From Arthrobacter sp. OY3WO11 (GTDB lineage Bacteria; Actinomycetota; Actinomycetes; Actinomycetales; Micrococcaceae): a DNA stretch of 64,000 bases. Where the stretch lies: assembly GCF_001641125.1 (NCBI RefSeq), contig NZ_LWLP01000001.1, forward strand, positions 3,661,828 to 3,725,827, written 5' to 3'. How positions within the stretch are numbered: the stretch's first letter is position 1; the number at the start of each line of letters is the position of its first letter. Made by a program: the position numbers and the translations under genes. This document shows positions 25,226 through 32,901 of this stretch, in pieces. The notes beneath the pieces are model-generated. The model was not told the DNA's origin, ran no database searches, and saw only the letters and a program-made list of their open reading frames with translations.

Positions 25226-26680
25226 TCAGTTGCCGCGGCGGAGGTCGACGCCGAGGTCCAGGTCCTCGATGCGTACGGGCAGGGAGGACTCAAGGGAGCG
25301 GTTGCCGGCGATGCCGACGGAGACGGAACGCAGCCCGTCCAGGTAGCCCGAGGGGCGTCCCAGCGGGTCCTCACCCGGACCGTTGAAGAGGTCCGAGAGC
25401 AGGAGCTCGTCACCGCCGCCGTGGCCGCCTTCGCCATTGACGATCGGCACCTCGTAGGCGGCCTCCCAGTGGCGCTGGACCACCAGGCGTTCGCCGTTGC
25501 GGCGGATGGCGTCATCTTCCTCGATGGGGGTGGCGCTGGGGTCCACGACGGTCTTTTTGTCCGTGCTGGACGTGACGGCGGCGCGTTCCACCACTTCAAG
25601 CTCGGCGCGGCCTTCGGTGCCGTTGACCGCTACCCGGTAGCCCTCCCAGGGGCTGTGCGCGTTCAACGAGTAGCTGAGGCGGGGCCCGCCCTGGTATTCC
25701 ACCACGAGTGCGAGGTTGTCCTCGATGGTGATGCCGCCGGTGAAGACGTCCTGGTCGCGGCGATAGCCGTCGTAGTGCTCGTTGTCCAGGAAGAGGGCCT
25801 TGAGGCGCTCGTCCTCGCGCAGGTCAAGGGTAAAGGGATCCTTCTCCGCGCCGGCGGGGGCATCGGCGCTGGGCGTGCCGCGCTCGGGGCGGGGACCCAG
25901 GCCGCGCTCGGCGGCGTTTTTGTCGCCGTAGAACTTCAGGCCGCCGGAGGCGAAGACGCGCTCGGGAACGTCGTCGATCCACCAGTTGACCAGGTCGAAG
26001 TGGTGCGAGGCCTTGTGGATCAGCAGACCGCCGGAGTTCTTCTTTTCCCGGTGCCAGCGGCGGAAGTAGTCGGCGCCGTGGACGGTGTCCAGGACCCAGC
26101 TGAAGTCGATGGACGTGACCTTGCCGATCACGCCGCTCTGGATGATCTCCTTGAGGGCGCTGTTCCGCGGCGAATAGCGGTAGTTGAAGGTGACCACCAC
26201 GTTGCGGCCGGTCTCGTGCACGGCCTGGGTGATGCGGCGGCAGCCTTCGGCGTCTATGGTGAGGGGCTTTTCTACGACGACGTCGGCGCCCGCGCGCAGT
26301 GCCTCCACGATGTAGTCGGCGTGGGTGTAGTCAGGGGTGGTCACCACAACGCGGTCGATGTCGTTGGCCTGGATGAAGGCAGTGAGGCCGGCGGGATCGA
26401 ATGATGCGACCGGACCCGGCGCACCCAGTTCCTGGATGAGCTTCTGGTAGAACTCCACGCGGCCGGGGTTCACGTCCGAAAATGCCACCAGCTCGGCGGT
26501 GTCCGCGTGCTTGCCGAAAATGGCGCGGATGTACATCTCGGAACGCCCTCCGGTGCCGATCAGGGCAATGCGGGCTTTGCCGCCATGGCGGGCGGGCGAG
26601 GCGGCGGCAGCAGTCCCGGTGCCGTCCGCGGGTTCGGACCGGGCCTCTGGGGCGGAAGTCGACTCGGCTGTGTTGACCAT
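25226..26680 (-). CDS. Gfo/Idh/MocA family oxidoreductase
   Basis: A 484-residue oxidoreductase, longer than the usual 350 because of insertions near residues 250-310 that hold charged, low-complexity sequence. After a disordered N-terminal 35 residues come ALIGTGGRSEMY (NAD loop), TTPDYTHADY and VVEKPLT. The catalytic region is HKASHHFDLVNWW. The start at 26680 has AAAGGGA 8 nt upstream; a frame to 26704 lacks one. It is the first gene of the minus-strand catabolic operon (ends 20725) and divergent from the LacI gene. Substrate unknown; sugars or sugar acids are typical. Confidence 0.88.
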   Translation of the reverse strand: MVNTAESTSAPEARSEPADGTGTAAAASPARHGGKARIALIGTGGRSEMYIRAIFGKHADTAELVAFSDVNPGRVEFYQKLIQELGAPGPVASFDPAGLTAFIQANDIDRVVVTTPDYTHADYIVEALRAGADVVVEKPLTIDAEGCRRITQAVHETGRNVVVTFNYRYSPRNSALKEIIQSGVIGKVTSIDFSWVLDTVHGADYFRRWHREKKNSGGLLIHKASHHFDLVNWWIDDVPERVFASGGLKFYGDKNAAERGLGPRPERGTPSADAPAGAEKDPFTLDLREDERLKALFLDNEHYDGYRRDQDVFTGGITIEDNLALVVEYQGGPRLSYSLNAHSPWEGYRVAVNGTEGRAELEVVERAAVTSSTDKKTVVDPSATPIEEDDAIRRNGERLVVQRHWEAAYEVPIVNGEGGHGGGDELLLSDLFNGPGEDPLGRPSGYLDGLRSVSVGIAGNRSLESSLPVRIEDLDLGVDLRRGN

Positions 26681-26765
26681 GAGGGGTCCCTTTCGAAGAC
26701 GCAAAATCCGGCCGGTTGGGCCGCTGTTCGGTGACGATGTGGTGCCTTTTTTATATCTTGCCTCA

Positions 26766-26933
26766 GAAAGCGTTTTCTCAGGCTGCTATATGAGTTGTAT
26801 CAATCCGATCGCTCATCCGTCAAGCATTGGCAGGCGTTGGCAGAAAGCGTTTTCTGCACAACGGGGGCTCCGACCCTGGAAAAGTCGGGAAAATTGGCCG
26901 GGAAAAGTGGGAAAAGAAGAGAAATCGCTTTCC
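26766..26933. promoter_or_regulatory. Divergent control region with three LacI-type operators
   Basis: Three CG-centred sites lie in the 383-bp gap between the catabolic operon and the lacI-type gene: GAAAGCGTTTTC at 26766-26777, an identical copy at 26843-26854, and GAAATCGCTTTC at 26922-26933. Centre spacings are 77 and 79 bp, nearly whole helical turns (about 7.3-7.5), compatible with looping. TATATG at 26942-26947 could be the -10 box of the regulator gene. Inference: the regulator controls itself and the catabolic operon. Confidence 0.7.
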
Positions 26934-27063
26934 CGTCCCGTTATATGCTGTCACTCACTACATGCTTTGACGAGTACGCGGCCACACAGTCGGTTCGGAT
27001 CCTGCCCTGCAATGGAACGGCGCCGCCATCTGCCCGGCCGCGGCGCGAAGGAAGGGACCATGC

Positions 27064-28098
27064 ATGGTCAGGAAATCGGCATCGGGCCGGATCGGCATCG
27101 CGGATGTTGCCGTGAAGGCGGGCGTCTCCCACGCAACGGTTTCGCGCGTCATGAACGGCAACTTCACGGTTGACCCCGAGATCGCGGCCCGGGTCCGGGC
27201 GGCCGCCGTCGAGCTGAAGTACCAGCCCAATCCCGTGGGCCGAAGCCTGGCTCTGGGCAAGACAGACACCATCGGCATCGTGGTTCCGGACCTGGCCAAC
27301 CCCACCTTCCAGGCCATTCTCCGCGGCTTGAGCCGGGCCGCCGCCCAGGACGGGTACCGCGTGCTCATCGCTGATTCCTTTGAGGTCTCCAGCGAGGAAA
27401 CCATTTTGGCGGGCGAGGCACGCCGTCGGTGCGACGGACTGGTCCTCTGCGCGCCCCGCATGAGCGACGCCGAACTGGAGGAGATTGCGCCGTCCCTCCG
27501 GCCGCTGGTCCTCATCAACCGCACCACGGCCGCCGCGGGCGTTCCCAGCCTGGTGGTGGACTATGGCCAGGGCGTGCAGGACATCGCCGAACACCTGGTG
27601 GAACTGGGCCATACCCGCCTAGCCTTCCTGGCAGGCCCTCCCCGCAGCGCCTCCAACAACCTCCGCCTCCAGGGCCTGGAGGCCTTCAAGGCGGCCCATC
27701 CGCAGGTGGAGGTCACCATGCTGGAAGGCGGCTCGGACTTCGATACCGGCCACGGCGCGGTGGATGCTGTTTTGGAGAGCGGCGCCACGGGGATCCTTGC
27801 CTTCAACGACCTCGTGGCGATGGGCCTGATGAGCGGACTGCATGAACGGGGCCTTGACGTCCCCGGCGACATCTCCGTCACCGGGTTCGACGACATTCCC
27901 TTTGCAAAGTACACGACGCCGACACTCACCACAGCGGCTGTTCCTATTACCGAGTTGGGCGAGCAGGCCTGGCACCAGCTGCGGGCCCTCATCCGCAACG
28001 AGGAAAGCGATGCACCCGGCAGCCGCTACCAGCCCAAGCTCGAGGTACGCGCCAGCACCGGTCCGGCCAAGGCTGCCCGTACGGCAGTCCACGGCTGA
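27064..28098 (+). CDS. LacI-family transcriptional regulator
   Basis: A 344-residue repressor: helix-turn-helix IADVAVKAGVSHATVSRVMNG (about residues 12-32), hinge YQPNPVGRSLALGKT, then a periplasmic-binding-like effector domain (IGIVVPDLANPTF, VTGFDDIPFAKYTTPTLTT). ATG 27064 follows GGAAGGGACC. Three operators of the LacI consensus type lie in its own upstream region and six more in other promoters of the island, so it is the prime candidate for the regulon's repressor. The inducer is likely a sugar acid or oligosaccharide (inference from neighbours). Confidence 0.93.
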   Translation: MVRKSASGRIGIADVAVKAGVSHATVSRVMNGNFTVDPEIAARVRAAAVELKYQPNPVGRSLALGKTDTIGIVVPDLANPTFQAILRGLSRAAAQDGYRVLIADSFEVSSEETILAGEARRRCDGLVLCAPRMSDAELEEIAPSLRPLVLINRTTAAAGVPSLVVDYGQGVQDIAEHLVELGHTRLAFLAGPPRSASNNLRLQGLEAFKAAHPQVEVTMLEGGSDFDTGHGAVDAVLESGATGILAFNDLVAMGLMSGLHERGLDVPGDISVTGFDDIPFAKYTTPTLTTAAVPITELGEQAWHQLRALIRNEESDAPGSRYQPKLEVRASTGPAKAARTAVHG

Positions 28099-28105
28099 CC
28101 ACCCC

Positions 28106-28795
28106 TTAGGGCAGGCCCATTCCGGCCTCCCGGTAGTACCCCTCGATATGGGCAGCAACGAGCTTCGCCGCGCGGTCGCCGTCGTCATTCCTGATGGCGG
28201 CAAGGATCTCCCGGTGCTCCGCCTTCAGTCGCGAGGCTGTGGCCTCCCAGTCCGGAAGGTTGGACGTCAGCTGCGCGGCGTAGCGCTGGATGGATTCGCG
28301 CAGCGACCCCATCATGGCGCTGACCACGGCATTTCCCGCGGCATCGGCGAGGGCCAGGTGGAACCGGACATCCAGTGCCAGGAATTCGTCAACGTCCAAC
28401 CCCTCCGTGGCCATCTCGTCCAGCAGGCTGCCGGCCGCCTCCAGCTCAGGCGCCTGCGGACTTGCCTTTGATGCCGCCCAGGATTCCAGGAGGACCCGGG
28501 TTTCCACAATGTCCGCCACCGGAAGGTGCTGCGTGGCAACGTGCAGCCGCAACGCTGAGCCAAGTGCCGCCGTCGGATCCGAAATGACCACCGTCCCGGC
28601 ATCCGGGCCCGAGCCAACCCCGGCCCGGACCACGCCCATGGCCTCCAGGATCCGGATAGCTTCCCGCACGGACGTGCGTGAGACCTTCAGCTGCTCAGCG
28701 AGGGTGCGTTCGGCCGGCAGCCGGCCGCCTACGGTCAGCCGGCCCTCGGAAAGCTCGGCCTCAATCCAGGACAAAACAAGCTGGTGCGTACGCAT
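28106..28795 (-). CDS. lldR: GntR/FadR-family regulator, LldR-like
   Basis: A 229-residue GntR regulator with winged HTH (GRLPAERTLAEQLKVSRTSVREAIRILEAMGVV) and an all-helical FCD effector domain containing the metal-ligand pattern (LDVRFHLALADAAGN, AEHREIL, HIEGYY). It is divergent from lldD and two TGGT-N3-ACCA palindromes, the LldR operator type known from Corynebacterium and E. coli, lie between them. The start at 28795 is preferred to the in-frame ATG at 28828, which lies within the first operator; neither has a clear ribosome site, so a near-leaderless mRNA is possible. Likely effector: L-lactate. Confidence 0.85.
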   Translation of the reverse strand: MRTHQLVLSWIEAELSEGRLTVGGRLPAERTLAEQLKVSRTSVREAIRILEAMGVVRAGVGSGPDAGTVVISDPTAALGSALRLHVATQHLPVADIVETRVLLESWAASKASPQAPELEAAGSLLDEMATEGLDVDEFLALDVRFHLALADAAGNAVVSAMMGSLRESIQRYAAQLTSNLPDWEATASRLKAEHREILAAIRNDDGDRAAKLVAAHIEGYYREAGMGLP

Positions 28796-28808
28796 AGGGC
28801 CATGGTAC

Positions 28809-28850
28809 TTGATGTGGTCCGACCACATGGCCTACAGTGTGGTTAGACCA
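28809..28850 (+). promoter_or_regulatory. lldD promoter with two LldR-type operators
   Basis: TTGATG (28809-28814) and TACAGT (28833-28838) with an 18-bp spacer form a candidate promoter. TGGTCCGACCA (28815-28825, part of a 17-bp perfect arm palindrome ATGTGGTC/GACCACAT) fills the spacer and TGGTTAGACCA (28840-28850) covers the start site. Centres are 25 bp apart. Binding would block the promoter. Confidence 0.75.
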
Positions 28851-28894
28851 TAGGAGGTCCCGGATGCGGACCTGCCGGCCCAACGGAGGACGCC

Positions 28895-30235
28895 ATGACC
28901 CACACCATCCAGCCCAACAATCCGGAGACCACCCCTGCCCCGGACGCTACTGACATCCCGTCAGGCACCGCCGGGCACGCCACCCCAAAGGCCGTTTCCG
29001 CGGTGCCGGCAGCGCTGAAGCGCCGGATCCCCAAGTATTCGGACCTGGCCCCGCTGATGCAGTTCAAGAAGCCCGAGTTCAGCAAGGAAGCGCGGCTCAA
29101 GCGGGCCAGCACCATCTGGGAACTCCGCGACATCGCCAAGCGCCGCACCCCGCAGGCACCGTTCGACTACACCGACGGCGCTGCCGAAGGGGAAATCACC
29201 CTCCGCCGCGCCCGCGAGGCGTTCCTGGACATCGAGTTCCGGCCCGGCATCCTGCGCAACGTCTCCAAGATCGACCTGAGCACCGAAATCCTGGGCAAGT
29301 CTTCCCGGCTGCCCGTGGGCATCGCCCCCACCGGCTTCACCCGGATGATGCAGTCCGAAGGCGAGTACGCCGGTTCCCAGGCCGCGGAAGCCGCCGGTAT
29401 CCCCTACACCCTTTCCACCATGGGCACCGCGTCCATCGAGGATGTGGCGGCTGCAGCCCCGAACGGCCGCAACTGGTTCCAGCTGTACCTCTGGACGGAC
29501 CGCGACCGCTCGCTGGAACTGATCGAGCGGGCCGCCAGGGCCGGCAATGACACCCTGATGGTCACCGTGGACACCGCCGTGGCCGGCGCCCGCCTCCGCG
29601 ATGTCCGTAACGGCATGACCATCCCGCCGGCGCTGACCGTCAAGACCGTCCTGGATGCCTCCTACCGCCCTGCCTGGTGGTTCAACTTCCTCACGCACGA
29701 GCCGCTGACGTTCGCGTCGCTGTCCCGCTACACCGGGACCGTGGCCGACCTCATCAACTCCATGTTCGATCCCACGCTCACGTTCGAGGACCTGGACTGG
29801 CTACGCGAAACCTGGAAGGGCAAGCTGGTGGTCAAGGGCATCCAGACCGTGGAAGATGCCCGCCGCGTCGTCGACCATGGCGCCGACGGCGTGGTCCTCT
29901 CCAACCACGGCGGCCGCCAGTTGGACCGGGCACCCATCCCGTTCCACCTCCTCCCCGAGGTCAAGCAGGCCTTCACCGCGGACAACAGCAACGCAGCGAT
30001 CATGCTGGACACCGGGATCATGAGCGGCGCGGACATCGTGGCTGCCCTTGCCCTGGGTGCCGACTTCACGCTGATCGGCCGCGCCTACCTGTATGGCCTG
30101 ATGGCCGGCGGCCGGGCAGGCGTTGACCGTACGCTGCAGATCCTGGAGAAGGACATGGCCCGCACCATGGCCCTGCTGGGTGTCAGCAAGATCTCCGAGC
30201 TGACCCCGGACCACGTGCGCCTGCTCAATAAGTAA
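28895..30235 (+). CDS. lldD: FMN-dependent L-lactate dehydrogenase
   Basis: A 446-residue alpha-hydroxy-acid oxidase/dehydrogenase, similar in length to corynebacterial LldD. After a disordered 40-residue leader comes FDYTDGAAEGE, FMN-binding APTGFTRMM and LSTMGTASIED, substrate Tyr/Trp region WFQLYLWTDR, the catalytic Lys (KLVVKGIQTVEDA) and the hallmark SNHGGRQLDRAP with the catalytic His and Arg. It oxidises L-lactate to pyruvate and passes electrons to the quinone pool from the membrane face. Controlled by the divergent LldR-like protein. Confidence 0.93.
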   Translation: MTHTIQPNNPETTPAPDATDIPSGTAGHATPKAVSAVPAALKRRIPKYSDLAPLMQFKKPEFSKEARLKRASTIWELRDIAKRRTPQAPFDYTDGAAEGEITLRRAREAFLDIEFRPGILRNVSKIDLSTEILGKSSRLPVGIAPTGFTRMMQSEGEYAGSQAAEAAGIPYTLSTMGTASIEDVAAAAPNGRNWFQLYLWTDRDRSLELIERAARAGNDTLMVTVDTAVAGARLRDVRNGMTIPPALTVKTVLDASYRPAWWFNFLTHEPLTFASLSRYTGTVADLINSMFDPTLTFEDLDWLRETWKGKLVVKGIQTVEDARRVVDHGADGVVLSNHGGRQLDRAPIPFHLLPEVKQAFTADNSNAAIMLDTGIMSGADIVAALALGADFTLIGRAYLYGLMAGGRAGVDRTLQILEKDMARTMALLGVSKISELTPDHVRLLNK

Positions 30236-30255
30236 GTAGCGCCCCACCCAACTAG

Positions 30256-30303
30256 GTAGCGCGAAGTGTCGTTTTGGGGGTTCAAAACGACACTTGGCGC
30301 TAC
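30256..30303. terminator. Long near-perfect hairpin between convergent genes
   Basis: GTAGCGC-G-AAGTGTCGTTTTG (30256-30276) pairs with CAAAACGACACTT-G-GCGCTAC (30283-30303) with only one G/G mismatch and a 6-nt loop. A second copy of the outer arm (AAGTAAGTAGCGCC at 30230-30243, overlapping the lldD stop) is complementary to GGCGCTACTTACTT at 30296-30309, so two structures compete. It ends lldD and the convergent ArsR-type gene. Confidence 0.8.
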
Positions 30304-30320
30304 TTACTTGGGATAAGCGG

Positions 30321-30917
30321 CTATTTTTTACGGCCGAACTTCGGCAGGGTGGGGAGGTTCGCCAGGAGGTCGGCGGCCTTGGTGGCAGCCCTGCCCACGG
30401 TCCTGCCGATCTGCTGGGGAACGCTGTCGTCGCTCAGGGGCGTCGTGGTTCCGCCGGGAATGACGACGGCGGGACTCAGCTCGGCGCCGTCGCGCGCCAG
30501 GACACCGGCGGACACAGCCTCTGCCGCCATGGCCCCGGCCGTGGCGGCTTCCTGGTGCGCGGGGGCCCCCTTGGGGGTGGTGCGGGAAGCCTGTTCCTGG
30601 CTGCTTTCAGCGGCAGCGGCGTGCACGGGCGCGGGGACGGCTGCCTCCGGAGCCGCTGTTCCGACGTCGAGGGTCTCCAGCCACGTGGCGATGCCCTCCA
30701 GCGGCTTGCGGTTGAGTGCGTAGTAGCGCTTCTGGCCCTGGGCCCTCATGCTCACCAGCTGGGCTTCGCGAAGGACTTTGAGGTGCTTGGAAATGGTGGG
30801 CTGGCTCGCTGCCAGTTCCTCCACCAGTTCGCCCACGGCCTTGTCCCCTGAACGGAGGGAAACCAAAATGTCACGCCGGGTCGATTCCGCTATGACGGCA
30901 AATACGTCGTCTGTCAC
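30321..30917 (-). CDS. ArsR-type winged-helix regulator with long disordered tail
   Basis: A 198-residue protein. Residues 1-90 are an ArsR/SmtB-like winged helix (STRRDILVSLRSGDKAVGELVEELAASQPTISKHLKVLREAQLVS, then KRYYALN). No cysteine metal site is seen. Residues 100-198 are Ala/Pro/Thr-rich and probably disordered, ending in a basic patch LPKFGRKK. The start is uncertain: GTG 30917 has GGAGG 4 nt upstream and gives MTDDVFAVI, whereas ATG 30920 is too close to that site. The upstream frame to 30959 is unlikely. Target genes unknown. Confidence 0.8.
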   Translation of the reverse strand: MTDDVFAVIAESTRRDILVSLRSGDKAVGELVEELAASQPTISKHLKVLREAQLVSMRAQGQKRYYALNRKPLEGIATWLETLDVGTAAPEAAVPAPVHAAAAESSQEQASRTTPKGAPAHQEAATAGAMAAEAVSAGVLARDGAELSPAVVIPGGTTTPLSDDSVPQQIGRTVGRAATKAADLLANLPTLPKFGRKK

Positions 30918-31074
30918 CATGCCTCCAACCCTAGCGACATATACGCCGAAAGGCATCAACTATTTCGGCCCGTACCCGAACGCCATTGCCCGAGTCCTTC
31001 CGCGGTGCTAGAACGGTTCCAGGGTTGCCCCGGGTTCCCGGGCAGCGGCCGGCGTGACCTGAGGAGTGGGTGGC

Positions 31075-31575
31075 ATGGATATCCTCCGCCAGCAACTGTT
31101 CAACATCATCGCGTTCGTGTTCCTGGGCCTTTTTGTCGCGGTGTGGGGCTCGGTGCTGCTGCGCGTGGGGTTCTGGGTGCCTGACGGGCGGACTGTTGCG
31201 CCGCCCCTCAATGGAGCCCTGGTCACTGCGGCCGGCGTCCTGGCAACGTCTTTGAGTTCGCTGACAGCATCGGCCCTGGGTTTTACCATCGCCGAGGTCC
31301 GCCGTGACGAGTCTGAGCAGGATGCCCGCCGGCCTGGGCCCGGGGCGCCGGGAAGCTCCACCGCGGTCAACCCGTCCGACGTCACCGCCAGGCTGTCGGG
31401 GAGGATCGTCGCAGCCATCATCGTCTACCTCGCCGTGGGCCTGGCCGTCCTGCTGCTCTGGCTCGCCAAGGGAACCGCGTCCACGGACCTGATCGGGGCC
31501 TTCGCGTTATCGCTGCTGGGATGGCTGATCGGTGCGGCGGGCGTGGTGTTCCAGACGGAGAAGCGGAACACCTGA
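31075..31575 (+). CDS. Small integral membrane protein of unknown function
   Basis: A 166-residue protein with four probable membrane segments: FNIIAFVFLGLFVAVWGSVLL, an Ala/Leu-rich stretch near residues 45-65, IVAAIIVYLAVGLAVLLLWLA and ALSLLGWLIGAAGVVF. A charged, proline-rich loop (RRDESEQDARRPGPG) joins the two pairs. No family recognised. ATG 31075 has GAGGAG 8 nt upstream; a GTG at 31066 overlaps that site. It is a single gene, separated from the AcuC gene by 10 nt but converging with it. Confidence 0.75.
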   Translation: MDILRQQLFNIIAFVFLGLFVAVWGSVLLRVGFWVPDGRTVAPPLNGALVTAAGVLATSLSSLTASALGFTIAEVRRDESEQDARRPGPGAPGSSTAVNPSDVTARLSGRIVAAIIVYLAVGLAVLLLWLAKGTASTDLIGAFALSLLGWLIGAAGVVFQTEKRNT

Positions 31576-31585
31576 AGTCAAAGCG

Positions 31586-32797
31586 TCAGTCGAACCAGGG
31601 GTCGAGTCCGTGGAGCGGGAACACGGACTTCCGGGTTGCCATCACCGTACGGTCCACGTCGTCATTGGGATCGAAACCGACCTCCCAGGATCGCCACCAG
31701 AGCTCCACGTCGTCACTCATCAGCGCCGGCGCGGAGGAGCCGAACTTCTCCTGGACGTAATCACGCCAGTCCTGCGGGACCGGCGTGCGCAGCGGCACGG
31801 GCCGCCCGGCAGCGATGGCAATCAGGTGGCTCCAGGACCGCGGGACCACCTGGAGCACGTTGTAGCCGCCGCCTCCCGTGGCGATCCACCGGTTGTCGCA
31901 GTGGCGGGCGGCAAGGTTCCCGACGGCGGAGGCCGCCTCCCGCTGCCCGTCAACGCTGAGGTTGAGGTGCGTCAGGGGATCCAGGCGGTGGGAATCGCAG
32001 CCGTGCTGGCTGACGATCACCTCCGGCTGGAAGGCAGCCACCAACTGCGGGACCACAGCGTAGAAGGCGCGCAGCCAGCCGGCGTCCCCCGTTCCCGAGG
32101 GCAGCGCGACGTTCACGGCCGTCCCCTCCGCCTGCGGGCCGCCGATCTCGTTCGCGAACCCCGTGCCCGGGAACAGCGTCAGCCCGCTCTCGTGCAGCGA
32201 AACCGTGAGCACACGGGGGTCGTCCCAGAAGATACTCTCCGTTCCGTCCCCGTGGTGCGCATCGACGTCGATATACGCCACCCTGCGGATGCCGCCGTCG
32301 AGCAGCTTCTGTACGGCAAGTGCAGCGTCGTTATAGATGCAGAACCCGCTGGCCCGCTCGCGGGAGGCGTGGTGCATGCCGCCGCCGAAATTGATGGCGC
32401 GCACGGCTGAACCGTCCAGTATCCGGGAGGCGGACAGCAGCGAGGCCCCGGCAAGGCGGGCCGCAGCCTCATGCATGCCGGCAAAAGCGGGGTCGTCCTC
32501 GGTGCCCAGGCCGCGGGCCTCGTCAGGCTGGCCGGGATTCGCGCTGACCTTTTTGACTGCCGCAACAAACTCGGGGGAATGCACGGACTCAAGGTCGGCG
32601 TCGTCCGCCACGTCCGGCGCCTCCACCGCAACATGCTCCAGATCAAACAACCCAAGGCTGGCCGCCAACCGGGCGGTCAGGTCCATGCGTTCCGGCGCCA
32701 TGGGGTGGCCCGGGCCGAAATTGTAGGCGGTCATGTCAGAACTCCACGCCACCACCGTTGGGGGCGCGGGCAAGCTGAGGCCCGGCAGGTATGTCAT
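31586..32797 (-). CDS. acuC: AcuC-like class I/II-type deacetylase
   Basis: A 403-residue arginase-fold deacetylase. It shows the histone-deacetylase family motifs: HPMAPERMD, NFGGGMHHASRERASGFCIYND with the catalytic His pair, VAYIDVDAHHGDGTE with Zn ligands, and SQHGCDSHRLDPL with the second Asp. In Bacillus AcuC deacetylates acetyl-CoA synthetase; an acs gene lies 26 kb away here, so the same role is plausible. ATG 32797 preferred over a TTG at 32800; no clear ribosome site. Confidence 0.88.
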   Translation of the reverse strand: MTYLPGLSLPAPPTVVAWSSDMTAYNFGPGHPMAPERMDLTARLAASLGLFDLEHVAVEAPDVADDADLESVHSPEFVAAVKKVSANPGQPDEARGLGTEDDPAFAGMHEAAARLAGASLLSASRILDGSAVRAINFGGGMHHASRERASGFCIYNDAALAVQKLLDGGIRRVAYIDVDAHHGDGTESIFWDDPRVLTVSLHESGLTLFPGTGFANEIGGPQAEGTAVNVALPSGTGDAGWLRAFYAVVPQLVAAFQPEVIVSQHGCDSHRLDPLTHLNLSVDGQREAASAVGNLAARHCDNRWIATGGGGYNVLQVVPRSWSHLIAIAAGRPVPLRTPVPQDWRDYVQEKFGSSAPALMSDDVELWWRSWEVGFDPNDDVDRTVMATRKSVFPLHGLDPWFD

Positions 32798-32901
32798 CAA
32801 TCACAGGCTACCTGAGCGCGGCACCCCTCCTGCCCAGTCATGACGCGTGCATTAGTGGTTTACTACTGAGGGAAGCAGTTTCTACCGAGGAAAAGCCACA
32901 C

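Noticed and set aside
24614..26404. 596-residue plus-strand frame
   Set aside because: Antisense to the SDR and oxidoreductase genes; no ribosome site and no recognised motif.
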